From Anaerolineae bacterium (GTDB taxonomy: Bacteria; Chloroflexota; Anaerolineae; JACIWR01), in contig JANLFX010000028.1 of NCBI GenBank assembly GCA_024653325.1, forward strand, positions 1 through 34,783: a DNA stretch of 34,783 nucleotides, read 5' to 3'. Positions 9,658 through 17,714 of this stretch are shown one piece after another. Under the pieces are notes generated by a model. It was not told the DNA's origin. It did not search any database and worked only from the letters and a program-made list of their open reading frames with translations. The translations under genes and the position numbers were made by a program. The first letter of the stretch is position 1, and each line of letters opens with the position of its first letter.

Positions 9658-9682
9658 AAACGTGAATTCACGCCTCACGTTT
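9658..9682. repeat. Short inverted repeat at the 3' end of the DUF348/propeller gene
   Basis: Arms AAACGTGA and TCACGTTT, about 9 nt apart, lie between the lipoprotein gene stop and the next minus-strand gene. It resembles the other gene-end palindromes in this window. There is no clear U-tract. Confidence 0.45.
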
Positions 9683-11307
9683 CACATCCCGGACCAGCGC
9701 GGTTGGGAGCATTGGCCATCACCGGTAAGCTGGAAGATACGATTATCAGCCAGGTTCACCAGATACAGGTTGCCGTCGTAAACCACGGCCAGTTGGCGAG
9801 CATCGGGTGACCAGGCCATCTGTGGTACACGCACACCGCTTTCTCCCGGCGGCGGGAAGATCAGGTGTCGGTTGCTCCCGTCGCGATCCATGAGGTAAAG
9901 GTCATAGCGGCTGTCTTGGGAACTGGCCGGGTAACGAGCCTGACCGTATACAATCTGACTTTCGTTCACCGTCTGAGTAGCCGTGTAGACCGGCGACCAG
10001 CGCGGGTTGGCCCACATCCCAGCTTCAGCGGCCAGCCGCACGCGGACCGTACCGTCTGCACTGAGGGCCCACACGTCGAACACCTGGCTGTCCTCCGGCA
10101 CATCGCCTTCACCGTTGGGGTTGTGCAGTGTGCAAAGTATGAACCGGCCATCGGGCGACCAGGAGAGAGCCGGCGTCCACACCCACTCGCTGTAAGTGCG
10201 GAAAGGCGGGAAGTGCATCAGTGGCGTCTGTTCCCGGCTATCCACGTCCACGAAGCCCACCTCGTCCGCCGTGGCATAAGCCAGGCGCTGGCCATCGGGC
10301 GACCAGGCAAAAGTCGGTCCCCACCAGCTATAAGTCCCCTGGAAGCTCGCGCTCAAAACCTGAGTGGCGACGATCCCGCCAGACACCGTTTTGGTGAGAC
10401 CGCCGGTAGTCGTGATGACCTGGTCAGGGTTGCTATGAATGGGGAAAGGGGCAATCCACAGATCGTTATTGGCTCTCCAGCCTGGCGAACCGCCGGTGCG
10501 TTCTGCCGTAGAGTAGGCGATCTGCGTGCCGTCGGGCGACCATTGCGCATATATCACGCCCTCAATGCCCAGCGGATAGGCCTTTTCGCCGACGACGGTG
10601 GTGGTGATAGCCCACAAGGTGTTCAGTGGTGCGGTGAGTTCATCCCCCCCACGACGGCTGAACAGCAGGCAGCCATTGCTGGCAGAAAGATCAAAGACCC
10701 GGCCATCCAGGTCGCCCGCGGTGGTCAGCGGCTGGCGGCCGCCGCTGACCCCGCGCATCAGCCAGGCATTGCCGGCCGAAATATAGGCCAAAGTGCCCTG
10801 GATGGGCACGGACTGGGCCACGCCCACCGTACCCACTACCGTAATCTCGTCTACCGGTTCGACCAGCACGGTGCGGCGTACTTCCACCCGGCTAACTTCT
10901 ACCCCATTCTCGAAGGTAATTTTGTAAAGCAATTCCTCTTCACCATTCACTCCGAGCTGGATCAGACGCGTCTCGCCTTCTGGGATACCTTCACTCTTCA
11001 CCGTGCGGTGAGCAAAGGGGAGCACCTGCCGCTCGGTGATGTACCGCTCCTCTACGCGGACGACACTGATGGTCATTCCCGGCTCGATCTCGGCATATAA
11101 GTCGGGCTCAACGCGGTCCAGATCACCTAACCTGACCCCGGCTTCCTGCAAAACATCGCGCACAGTGTAGGCCTCGGTGCTGATCACCCGCCGTTGGCCG
11201 TCTAACAGGATGGTCACGTCCCGGTGACGGGTGGGGTGACAGCCCATCAGGAGCAGCCAGATGACGATACAGGCGACGAGAATAACAAGCAACCGCCTAG
11301 CGCTCAT
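9682..11307 (-). CDS. Lipoprotein with DUF348, G5 and TolB-like beta-propeller regions
   Basis: A 541-aa protein with a lipoprotein signal (hydrophobic 5-22, lipobox LMGC, Cys23). Residues about 28-75 (VTILLDGQRRVISTEAYTV, then VRDVLQEAGV) match the DUF348 pattern of YabE/Rpf-type proteins. About 80-160 resembles a G5 domain, with RQVLPFAHRTVKS and EVRRTVLVEPVDEI. The rest (about 170-541) has repeated propeller blades of the form WSPDGxxIAYST, LAYATADEV and WSPDARQLAVVYDG. It is probably anchored on the outer face of the cytoplasmic membrane, where G5-type modules are thought to bind cell-wall sugars; the propeller may bind a ligand or partner. Start ATG 11307 has GAGGAGG about 8 nt upstream. 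The combination differs from the usual YabE architecture, where a lytic domain follows G5. Confidence 0.8.
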   Translation of the reverse strand: MSARRLLVILVACIVIWLLLMGCHPTRHRDVTILLDGQRRVISTEAYTVRDVLQEAGVRLGDLDRVEPDLYAEIEPGMTISVVRVEERYITERQVLPFAHRTVKSEGIPEGETRLIQLGVNGEEELLYKITFENGVEVSRVEVRRTVLVEPVDEITVVGTVGVAQSVPIQGTLAYISAGNAWLMRGVSGGRQPLTTAGDLDGRVFDLSASNGCLLFSRRGGDELTAPLNTLWAITTTVVGEKAYPLGIEGVIYAQWSPDGTQIAYSTAERTGGSPGWRANNDLWIAPFPIHSNPDQVITTTGGLTKTVSGGIVATQVLSASFQGTYSWWGPTFAWSPDGQRLAYATADEVGFVDVDSREQTPLMHFPPFRTYSEWVWTPALSWSPDGRFILCTLHNPNGEGDVPEDSQVFDVWALSADGTVRVRLAAEAGMWANPRWSPVYTATQTVNESQIVYGQARYPASSQDSRYDLYLMDRDGSNRHLIFPPPGESGVRVPQMAWSPDARQLAVVYDGNLYLVNLADNRIFQLTGDGQCSQPRWSGM

Positions 11308-11331
11308 TGAGAAGCCTCCTCTGCGGCTCTT

Positions 11332-11360
11332 ATCCTACCACAAACTGGCGTTATCTGCAA
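11332..11360 (-). promoter_or_regulatory. Possible promoter for the DUF348/propeller lipoprotein
   Basis: On the minus strand, TTGCAG (11360-11355), 17 nt and TAGGAT (11337-11332) lie about 25 nt before the start codon. Both boxes are only partial matches to consensus. Confidence 0.38.
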
Positions 11361-11361
11361 A

Positions 11362-11378
11362 CAGGTGCGACGCACCTG
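11362..11378. repeat. 17-nt palindrome between divergent promoters
   Basis: CAGGTGCGACGCACCTG is a perfect palindrome around a central A. It lies 8 nt upstream of the plus-strand -35 box and just beyond the minus-strand -35 box, so it could be a shared operator. It could equally be a REP-like sequence. Confidence 0.5.
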
Positions 11379-11386
11379 CCTATTAT

Positions 11387-11415
11387 TTGACGAAAAGGGG
11401 AAAATGAATTACAAT
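11387..11415 (+). promoter_or_regulatory. Sigma70-type promoter for the repeat-solenoid gene cluster
   Basis: TTGACG (11387-11392), 17-nt spacer, TACAAT (11410-11415). It predicts a transcript starting near 11422 with a leader of about 60 nt containing a hairpin. Confidence 0.6.
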
Positions 11416-11455
11416 AGCACCGCTTGTTCCAAGGGGCGTCCCGTGCCGCGACGCT

Positions 11456-11473
11456 CTTTATTGTGCAATAAAG
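11456..11473 (+). promoter_or_regulatory. Leader hairpin/palindrome overlapping the ribosome site
   Basis: CTTTATTGTGCAATAAAG is a perfect 8-bp stem with a 2-nt loop. Its 3' arm runs into AAAGGGG (from 11470), the likely ribosome-binding sequence of the gene starting at 11484. It could mask translation initiation or serve as a repressor operator. Confidence 0.5.
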
Positions 11474-11483
11474 GGGCAACTAA

Positions 11484-12047
11484 ATGGCGCAGGCAAAAGC
11501 AACTCATAAGCCCACAGCGGAAGTATCCCGAACAACTGTCGAAAAAGAGGCATCAGAGATACACGTTCTGTCTAACGAGATGGCCGACGAGATTCAAGCC
11601 CACATCGTGCGCATGGTGCAGAGCGGGGCGGAGACGGTCACTGGCAGCGAGGTGAGCCTGCAACAATCGGGGGCGCAGACTATCCGTGGCGAGCAGATAG
11701 AGATGCGCCAGTCCGCTGCGCAACTGGTTGAGGGCCAGCAAGTGTCCTTGAGCCAGAGCGGTACGCTGGCTCTCCGCGCCGATACAGTGACGATTGAACA
11801 GGGCGGAGCAGCGGTAGTCACGGCTCAGGAAGCCAGGCTGAATAACACCCAGGCACTTGCTGTCGTCGGCCAGCGCGTGGAAGTAACGCGGGGGCGCACG
11901 GTGTTGTTGCTCGGGCGGGAGGTGCAGGGGCAGGTGGATACCATGCTCGACCAGCGGTCGGCGCTGGCGTTAGGGTTGGGAATTGGGACGGGTTTGGGTC
12001 TCCTGTCGCTGATCGGAGCCCTCCTGCTAAGACGATTGAGGGAATGA
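11484..12047 (+). CDS. Seven-repeat (15-residue) putative beta-solenoid protein with C-terminal membrane anchor
   Basis: A 187-aa protein of no family I recognise. Residues 1-44 are hydrophilic. Residues 45-149 form seven near-exact 15-residue units, beginning VQSGAETVTGSEVSL, QQSGAQTIRGEQIEM, RQSAAQLVEGQQVSL and SQSGTLALRADTVTI. They alternate small/polar turns (QSGA, G/A before E/Q) with hydrophobic beta-strand positions, as expected of a beta-solenoid. Residues about 160-182 are a glycine-rich membrane helix followed by RRLRE. With no signal peptide it is either a tail-anchored cytoplasmic protein or inserted with the repeats outside; the basic tail favours a cytoplasmic C-terminus. The ATG at 11484 has AAAGGGG upstream and a good promoter. 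It heads a cluster with a propeller protein and a cell-wall hydrolase, which suggests an envelope scaffold role, but that is inference. Confidence 0.75.
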   Translation: MAQAKATHKPTAEVSRTTVEKEASEIHVLSNEMADEIQAHIVRMVQSGAETVTGSEVSLQQSGAQTIRGEQIEMRQSAAQLVEGQQVSLSQSGTLALRADTVTIEQGGAAVVTAQEARLNNTQALAVVGQRVEVTRGRTVLLLGREVQGQVDTMLDQRSALALGLGIGTGLGLLSLIGALLLRRLRE

Positions 12048-12107
12048 AACAGCGGCATGTGTGTCCGCCTGACTACGTCCGTTATCGGTGAAAAACCAAG
12101 GTACAAC

Positions 12108-13418
12108 ATGAAGCGCTTACTGGATATTGCAAAAAGCTTGTTAGGCCTATTGGTGCTTGTAGCGCTGGTCATCGCTCTCGCTCTCACCCTGAGGGGACAG
12201 CAAGGTGAGTCGGTTGCCTTCCAGAGCCCCCTGTTGGCTGCTACCCCAACACTCACTCTGAACCAGGCATTCGAGTCCCCTATCGAGACCCCCACCCGCC
12301 GGCCGATCCCAACCATTCCACCGACGGTGACCAGGGCGCCCAAGCCGACGGAAGCCCCCACGCCGACGCCGACCATCACCCCTGTGCCCACAGCGCTGCC
12401 CCTGCCCCCGTCAGCCTTCTACGCCCTGTGGGCGGAGAGTTTTCCACTAGACCTTGGGCAACCCTGGGGTGTTCTCTGGCTGGCCGACCCACGAGACATC
12501 GGCAGTCGCCAGGAAGTCGTGCGCTTTGAGGGCCAGGAGATCTTCGAGGTTGCAGTCTCACCAGATGGTCGCAAACTGGCTTTGGTCACTGTCTTTTGGA
12601 AAACATCTACGCTATGGGTAGCCAATGTGGACGGCACTGGCCTGCAGCAACTGGATCGGGCTACCTCGCTTGGAGGACTGTTCTGGGGCCGTGACAACCA
12701 CTCACTGGTCTACAGTATTGGTTGGCGTGAGGACGTAATGATGCCGGGTGGTTATGAAGAAACGGTGTGGCGAAGTGCTGTGGAACTGCTGGACACAGCC
12801 ACTGGCGAGAAACGACAGCTGCTGGAACCGGAGCTGGATGTCCCCCTCAATGTTCTCGGGTGGTCCGCTGACGGACGAGAACTCTACTATATGCTTGGCG
12901 TGTCACAGGAAATCGGGTATGAATACGAACTCAGAGCTGTAGACCGATCTACACGGAGTGCCCGCAAGATAGCACCTCTGGGCAGCGAACCGGGCCTCCC
13001 AATCCTTTCCCCAGATGGCTCTAAATTACTGATCAGCACCCCCGAAGGAGTGGCCTGGATCTCAGCAGATGGAAAGGAGAGGGGCAGCATACTAGAGCAA
13101 GGGCATCAAGCCTTTTGGGGACCCGAAGTGAATGAAGTCATTGTAGGACAAGTAGATGAAAAAGAGCCTCTCTATCATCTCCAATCTATTAACATCCATA
13201 CTCAAATTGCTCGAGACCTAGCGACGTTTGCCATTCCAGGTCCTGGCGGATGGAGACCGCTAGCTCTTTCCTCTGACCGTCAATGGTTAGCTGCTTATCT
13301 CTACCAGACTGGCCTTTACTGGATTCATCTTCCCACTGGGACAATGGTCCCTGTTCCCAGCCAGGACCGCCGGGTAATCTTCGTTGCCTGGGTCCCCAGG
13401 GGAACAGCAGAGCAGTAG
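12108..13418 (+). CDS. Membrane-anchored TolB-like beta-propeller protein
   Basis: A 436-aa protein with an N-terminal membrane helix (about 7-26, LLGLLVLVALVIALALTL) acting as anchor or uncleaved signal. A Pro/Thr-rich linker follows (about 45-105), then a propeller with recurrent blade motifs such as VAVSPDGRKLALVT, TLWVANVDGTGLQQL and LSPDGSKLLIST. TolB/WD40-like propellers bind partners rather than catalyse, so an extracytoplasmic binding role is likely. I chose ATG 12108 because the helix starts directly there and AAGG lies about 7 nt upstream; the in-frame ATG at 12057 adds 17 residues just after the previous stop (12047). It lies between the solenoid gene and the lytic-transglycosylase gene, 12 nt before the latter. 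Confidence 0.78.
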   Translation: MKRLLDIAKSLLGLLVLVALVIALALTLRGQQGESVAFQSPLLAATPTLTLNQAFESPIETPTRRPIPTIPPTVTRAPKPTEAPTPTPTITPVPTALPLPPSAFYALWAESFPLDLGQPWGVLWLADPRDIGSRQEVVRFEGQEIFEVAVSPDGRKLALVTVFWKTSTLWVANVDGTGLQQLDRATSLGGLFWGRDNHSLVYSIGWREDVMMPGGYEETVWRSAVELLDTATGEKRQLLEPELDVPLNVLGWSADGRELYYMLGVSQEIGYEYELRAVDRSTRSARKIAPLGSEPGLPILSPDGSKLLISTPEGVAWISADGKERGSILEQGHQAFWGPEVNEVIVGQVDEKEPLYHLQSINIHTQIARDLATFAIPGPGGWRPLALSSDRQWLAAYLYQTGLYWIHLPTGTMVPVPSQDRRVIFVAWVPRGTAEQ

Positions 13419-13561
13419 AAGGGGATAGGGATGGACCGTGCCAGCACCTGGTTGGGCTCCTTGTCGTTGTCTGCCATTTCATTGATGATAGCTGCGATCT
13501 CTTTACCCGGCTCACCAGTAGTCAATGAGCTTGTCGGACAATCACCTATGGGTATTCCTAC

Positions 13562-13665
13562 GGAGCCACCTACCCCCACTCCCACGCGCACACCGACCCG
13601 CACCCCCACTCCTACCACTACACCGACTCGCACTCCCACGCCCACTCCTACGCCCACCTGCCCGC
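13562..13665. repeat. Low-complexity Thr-Pro coding repeat
   Basis: CCNACNCC-type triplet runs encode the TPTPTRTPT linker between the signal segment and the SLT domain. Such linkers are common in secreted Chloroflexota proteins. Long antisense frames here are artefacts of the repeat. Confidence 0.8.
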
Positions 13666-14680
13666 CGCCTCCCGCCGGCTGTCCTCATAGCCGGGTGTAC
13701 GGGTATCAGCCCGGGCGCTACGATATGCGCTCTACTTTCAACGACGCCGCCGGCAATGCCCTGGGCAGCAATGCCCCCACCTATGACCGCATCAAGCGCG
13801 GCCCTACTCCCACCCTGGAGTACGTCTCCTCCTCCCGGCCTATCCCCCACGTTATCCTGCGGGGGATGGCCTGGCAGGAGTCCCATTGGCTCCAGTTCGG
13901 TAACTCAGTGAATGATTCAGACAATACTCACGCTTGCACGTTGGTCTCTGGCGACTGTGGCTATGGCCTGATGCAAATGACCTCCTGCATGAACGACGGC
14001 TGCGGCTGGTTCGCTCCCGGCCGGGTGGCCGGGGAGCTGGTCTATAACCTGGGAACCGGCACCAACTGGCTCATCAAGAAGTGGAATGCGATGTCTGCCA
14101 TTATCGGCGAGAAAGACCATACCTTCCCTGAAGAGTGGTACTATGCCGTCACAGCCTACAATGAATGGACCTCATCGAATGATCCGAATAGAAGCAATTT
14201 CTATCCCAATCGCCCTCCCTATGGCGAAGGGAACTATTCTGACTTCGCTTATCCCTACCAAGAGATTGTGTGGGGTTGGATGGCTCATCCGGAGCACGCC
14301 CTGGCTGGGTCACATTGGTTGTGGCGATCTACCCGAATCGCCGCTGTCCCGCGGGGCATCTTCGGACTTGGTGTTGATTGGCAGCCGCCATCATACCCTC
14401 ACAAGGTGTTCCTGCCCCTGGCCCTCAAGAACTACGTGAGCAACGGCTACCAGGCGGTGCAGAATGGCGGGTTCGAGGAGTTTGCGGACGGCAAACCCCG
14501 CTACTGGACGGTGTCCTCGGCTGATGCCTATCCGCTGGCCGATGGCACCTGGTTCGCGAATGGGCATTATGGGGCTTATCTGGGCGGGTACGACTATGCG
14601 GCTGACGTTTTGAGGCAGGACATTCACATTCCATCTAACGCCGTGTCTGCCAATTTAACCTATGCCTGGTATATACGGAG

Positions 14681-14831
14681 TTGGACTCTGGCGTTTTGGG
14701 CTCGTAGTGACGACTTTAGTCGTCTGCAGGCAGAAAAGAGCGACGGAAGTCGCTACTACGAATCTACATCTTGTGGTAAAGAAACAATCGCCTACAATTT
14801 GTAGCGGTGTTCAAAATTCGCCAGACTCCAG
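14681..14831. mobile_element. 151-bp MITE-like element with TIRs and apparent 7-bp target duplication
   Basis: The left end starts TTGGACTCTGGCG; the right end read on the complement starts CTGGAGTCTGGCG (11 of 13 identical). Direct copies of TACGGAG flank it (14674-14680, 14832-14838). It has no coding capacity. Inside are a CGTAGT...ACTACG module (14703-14760) with two stem-loops (GACGAC/GTCGTC and AGCGAC/GTCGCT) and a small CTACAA/TTGTAG palindrome. It probably needs a transposase supplied in trans; none is in this window. Confidence 0.78.
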
Positions 14832-15157
14832 TACGGAGCCAAGAGTCGGCCGGCTCTTCGGCCTACGACTTCCTGCACGTGCGCTTGCGGGATACGAGTG
14901 ACAACCTGGTGGCGACGTTAGACACGTTGAGCAACCGAAGCACCAGAGAAACATGGCAAACGGCTACGTTTGACCTGATGCCGTATGTCGGCCAGTCGCT
15001 GCGACTTTCCCTTGAAGCCGATACAGATTTTTCCAGGCCGACCAGCTTCTTCGTGGATGACGTGAACCTCTGGATTGGCATGCCGTAGCGAGACCAGCCA
15101 ACAGGTAATACGAGACGATACTACGCCAGCTACAAGGCTCGGCCGTCAAGACGACGT

Positions 15158-15184
15158 TGTCAGGCTTTGCGCGGCGATATAGAG
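15158..15184 (+). promoter_or_regulatory. Weak candidate promoter for L25
   Basis: TTGTCA followed 15 nt later by TATAGA, shortly before the L25 start. The spacing is short of the usual 16-18 nt, so this is tentative. Nothing else is seen between 15089 and 15206. Confidence 0.25.
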
Positions 15185-15206
15185 AATGACGAGGAGAAAA
15201 TGGAAA

Positions 15207-15857
15207 ATGGAAAAAATCGAGTTAAAAGCTGAACCCCGAACATCACGAGGCAAACAGGTAAAAACATTACGACGTCAAGGACTGGTCCCGGCCATCATGT
15301 ATGGCCATCGTACAGACCCGGTGTGTTTGCAGGTGGAAGCTCCGGAATTGGATCGAGTTCTGGCTCGCGCTGGTGGAAGCCGGCTCATCACCCTGACCAT
15401 CGGCGGCAGCAAAGGTACCCACATGGCCCTGGCCCGCGAGGTGCAACGCGACGCTATCACCGGCAGCCCTTTGCACGTGGACTTCTACGAAGTGACGATG
15501 ACGGAAAAAATCCGCGTCGAGGTGCCAGTAGTGCTGGTTGGCGAATCGCCGGTGGTGGCCCGTGGCGAGGGCATGTTGCTGCACATGCTAGACACCATCG
15601 AGATCGAGTGTTTGCCCGGCGACCTCCTGGACCGTATTGAGGTAGACGTGAGTGGGTTGGATGAATTTGACAAGGCAATCTACGTCCGAGACCTAAACGT
15701 GCCTGCCTCCATCGAGCTGGTATCCGAAGGCGACGAAATGATCGTGAAGGTAGAACCCCTCGGCGTCGAGGAAGAAGAGGTCGCAGTCGAGGCAGTGCCC
15801 GCCGAGGTCGAAGTAATTACCGAGAGAAAAGCTAAAAAGGAGGTAGAACAGGCTTAA
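15207..15857 (+). CDS. rplY: 50S ribosomal protein L25 / Ctc (TL5) family
   Basis: A 216-aa protein matching the long bacterial L25/CTC form: the N-terminal 5S-rRNA-binding region (LKAEPRTSRGKQVKTLRRQG, then LVPAIMYG) and the C-terminal beta domain (ITGSPLHVDFYEV, CLPGDLLDRIEVDVSGL). The acidic Glu/Val-rich tail is typical. It binds 5S rRNA in the large subunit. ATG 15207 is preferred, with GAGGAG at 15191-15196 as Shine-Dalgarno; an in-frame ATG at 15186 precedes that site. It stands upstream of the phn-lar run by about 105 nt and may or may not share its transcript. Confidence 0.9.
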   Translation: MEKIELKAEPRTSRGKQVKTLRRQGLVPAIMYGHRTDPVCLQVEAPELDRVLARAGGSRLITLTIGGSKGTHMALAREVQRDAITGSPLHVDFYEVTMTEKIRVEVPVVLVGESPVVARGEGMLLHMLDTIEIECLPGDLLDRIEVDVSGLDEFDKAIYVRDLNVPASIELVSEGDEMIVKVEPLGVEEEEVAVEAVPAEVEVITERKAKKEVEQA

Positions 15858-15962
15858 GCCCGTTCTACTCGACCAGAGAGGGGGTGAGGCCAGAGAGACT
15901 TGACCGCTTGTTCCCTTAGAGTTCAGTAACCGTATTCACACGAATATTGAGGAGGAGTGAAA

Positions 15963-16859
15963 ATGAAGAAGTGGTCTATCTTGTTGGCAACAGCTCTGGT
16001 AGCAGCCCTGGCCCTGACCGGCTGTCCCAAGCAGGCACCGGCATTGGGCACAGAACAGAATCCCATCATCATGTCCTTCGTTCCTTCGGGGGACACGCAA
16101 GAGATCATCGCCGGCGGTGAGCAGATCGCCAAGATGATCACCGACAAGACCGGCCTGGTGGTGAAAGCCAACGTGGGTACCGACTTTGCCGCCGTACGCG
16201 AGGCCATGGGAGCCGGGAAAGCTCACATCGGCTGGCTGAACACCTTCAACTACGTGCTGGCCCACGAGAAATACGGCGTGGACGTGGCTCTGGTCACCGT
16301 GCGCTTCGGATCCACGAGCTATACAGGAGAGATCATCGTGCGGGCTGACAGTGGTATCACTAAGCTGGAGGACCTCAAGGGCAAGACCATGTGCTGGGTT
16401 GACCCCAACTCCACCTCCGGCTACATTATCCCGCGCATTATGCTCAAGGCCAACGGCATTGATCCTGACAAGGACTTTGCCAAGACGGTGGAAGCTGGCT
16501 CGCACAACAACGTGGTCACCGCCGTGTACAACGGTGATTGCGACGCCGGGGCCTGCTACTCCGACGCCCGCAGCTCGGTAGAGAAGACCCTCCCCGATGT
16601 GAAAGAGAAGGTCGTCATCCTGGCCACCACCACCGAGATTCCCAACGATACCGTGTCCTTCACCAAAGATTTCCCCAAAGACATGCGGGACAAGATCGTG
16701 AACGCTCTGCTGGAGATCGCCGCCAGCGAAGAGGGCCAGGCTGCTCTGCAGACAGTATACTCCATTGCCGGGTTGGAGAAAGCCGAAGACTCCTTCTATG
16801 ATGCTTTCCGCGCCGATCTGAACAAGGCCGGTATAAACATCGAAGACCTGGCCAAGTAG
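15963..16859 (+). CDS. phnD: Phosphate/phosphite/phosphonate ABC transporter substrate-binding lipoprotein
   Basis: A 298-aa protein with a lipoprotein signal (lipobox LTGC, Cys21) and a PhnD-like fold: IIMSFVPSGDTQEI, IGWLNTFNYVLAHE, and the anion-binding motif STSG at 150-153 in DPNSTSGYIIPR. It would capture a phosphonate-type anion outside the cell and deliver it to PhnE/PhnC. ATG 15963 has GGAGG (15951-15955) 7 nt upstream; an in-frame GTG at 15957 overlaps that site. The next gene follows after a 28-bp palindrome, a layout often seen where the binding-protein message is stabilised to give more protein than the permease. The exact ligand cannot be read from the sequence. Confidence 0.88.
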   Translation: MKKWSILLATALVAALALTGCPKQAPALGTEQNPIIMSFVPSGDTQEIIAGGEQIAKMITDKTGLVVKANVGTDFAAVREAMGAGKAHIGWLNTFNYVLAHEKYGVDVALVTVRFGSTSYTGEIIVRADSGITKLEDLKGKTMCWVDPNSTSGYIIPRIMLKANGIDPDKDFAKTVEAGSHNNVVTAVYNGDCDAGACYSDARSSVEKTLPDVKEKVVILATTTEIPNDTVSFTKDFPKDMRDKIVNALLEIAASEEGQAALQTVYSIAGLEKAEDSFYDAFRADLNKAGINIEDLAK

Positions 16860-16877
16860 TAAGTGCACGTGACATAC

Positions 16878-16905
16878 GTAGGGGCGGACGGCGGTCCGCC
16901 CCTAC
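16878..16905. repeat. REP-like palindrome between phnD and phnC
   Basis: Two perfect 12-bp arms, GTAGGGGCGGAC (16878-16889) and GTCCGCCCCTAC (16894-16905), with a 4-nt loop. The GTAG/CTAC ends match other palindromes here. As RNA it is a very stable hairpin just after the phnD stop, with no U-run, so it fits message stabilisation better than full termination. Confidence 0.75.
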
Positions 16906-16931
16906 TGCCCCGTTTCGAGAGGAGCAGTCCC

Positions 16932-17705
16932 TTGTTGCGAGTGGAGCATCTGACTAAAGTCTTTCCCGATGGCACCGTTGCCCTGCGCGATGTCAGTTTC
17001 ACCGTGCAGGATGGCGAATTCCTGGCCGTGATCGGCCTCTCCGGGGCAGGGAAGTCCACTTTGCTACGCTGCATCAATCGCCTGATCGAACCCTCTGCAG
17101 GACGGGTGATCTGGAACGACATAGACATCACCGCCGTCAAAAGAGGCGAGCTGTGCCGCATTCGCCGGCAAATCGGCATGATATTCCAGCAGTTCAACCT
17201 GGTCAAGCGCAGCAGTGTAATGACCAACGTCCTCTCTGGCCGTTTAGGTTACGCGAACCCCTGGTGGACTCTGGTGCATCGCTTCGCCCCCGAAGATCAC
17301 ATCCGGGCCAGGAACGCCTTGGATAGAGTGGGCATCCTGGACAAGGCCGACAGCCGGGCCGACCAGCTTTCCGGCGGCCAGCAACAGCGAGTAGGCATCG
17401 CCCGGGCGCTGATGCAGGAACCAAAACTCATCCTGGCCGACGAGCCGGTGGCCAGCCTGGACCCCGTGCTGGCCCATTCCATCCTGCAATACCTAGAACA
17501 ACTGAACAGGCAGGATGGCATCACCGTGATCTGCAGCCTGCACTTTCTGGACCTGGTACACCGCTACGCCAGCCGGGTCATCGGATTGAAAGATGGAGAA
17601 CTGGTTTTTGATGGCCTTCCCTCTGAACTGACCCGCGAACGATTTAAGGAAGTCTACGGCGAGGAAGCAGAGATGGTGACCGTTGGTGGCGCACTGGCGG
17701 CATAA
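16932..17705 (+). CDS. phnC: Phosphonate-type ABC transporter ATP-binding protein
   Basis: A 257-aa ABC ATPase of the PhnC group: Walker A GLSGAGKS (35-42), signature LSGGQ (146-150), Walker B LILADEP (166-172) and the downstream switch His in CSLHFLD. It powers uptake through PhnE at the inner membrane face. I chose TTG at 16932 because AGGAG (16920-16924) lies 7 nt upstream and homology starts at [12 protein letters not shown] longer in-frame reading from 16863 would translate the REP palindrome and is probably spurious. The stop is 9 nt before phnE. Confidence 0.9.
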   Translation: MLRVEHLTKVFPDGTVALRDVSFTVQDGEFLAVIGLSGAGKSTLLRCINRLIEPSAGRVIWNDIDITAVKRGELCRIRRQIGMIFQQFNLVKRSSVMTNVLSGRLGYANPWWTLVHRFAPEDHIRARNALDRVGILDKADSRADQLSGGQQQRVGIARALMQEPKLILADEPVASLDPVLAHSILQYLEQLNRQDGITVICSLHFLDLVHRYASRVIGLKDGELVFDGLPSELTRERFKEVYGEEAEMVTVGGALAA

Positions 17706-17714
17706 GGAGGGAAC

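Larger units (their letters stand above)
13431..15088 (+). pseudogene. Lytic transglycosylase (SLT)-like secreted protein, interrupted by a MITE-like insertion
   Basis: The frame opens at ATG 13431 (GAAGGGG upstream) with a signal-like segment (about 8-27) and a Thr-Pro linker (about 45-76). An SLT-like domain follows, with putative catalytic E150 in AWQESHW and the YGLMQMT motif at 178-184. After about residue 340 comes a C-terminal beta-sandwich region. The open frame ends at 14804 in sequence that is not protein-like. The rest of the sandwich (SAYDFLHVRLRDTSDN onward) resumes in another frame and ends at 15088. A 151-bp element at 14681-14831 is flanked by TACGGAG copies at 14674-14680 and 14832-14838. 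Deleting the element and one copy (158 bp) gives WYIRSQESAGSSAYDF in frame and a 499-aa product. The present gene may still make a 457-aa protein with an intact SLT domain and truncated C-terminus. Confidence 0.85.

Noticed and set aside
13325-13657. Minus-strand Gly-Val-rich frame
   Set aside because: It is the reverse reading of the Thr-Pro coding repeat and has no ribosome site.
14807-15088. Independent 93-aa gene after the transglycosylase
   Set aside because: Its sequence continues the C-terminal domain of the interrupted gene once the element is removed, and it has no ribosome site of its own.
15900-15928. Promoter for phnD (TTGACC at 15900)
   Set aside because: No acceptable -10 hexamer lies 16-18 nt downstream, so transcription from further upstream is equally likely.
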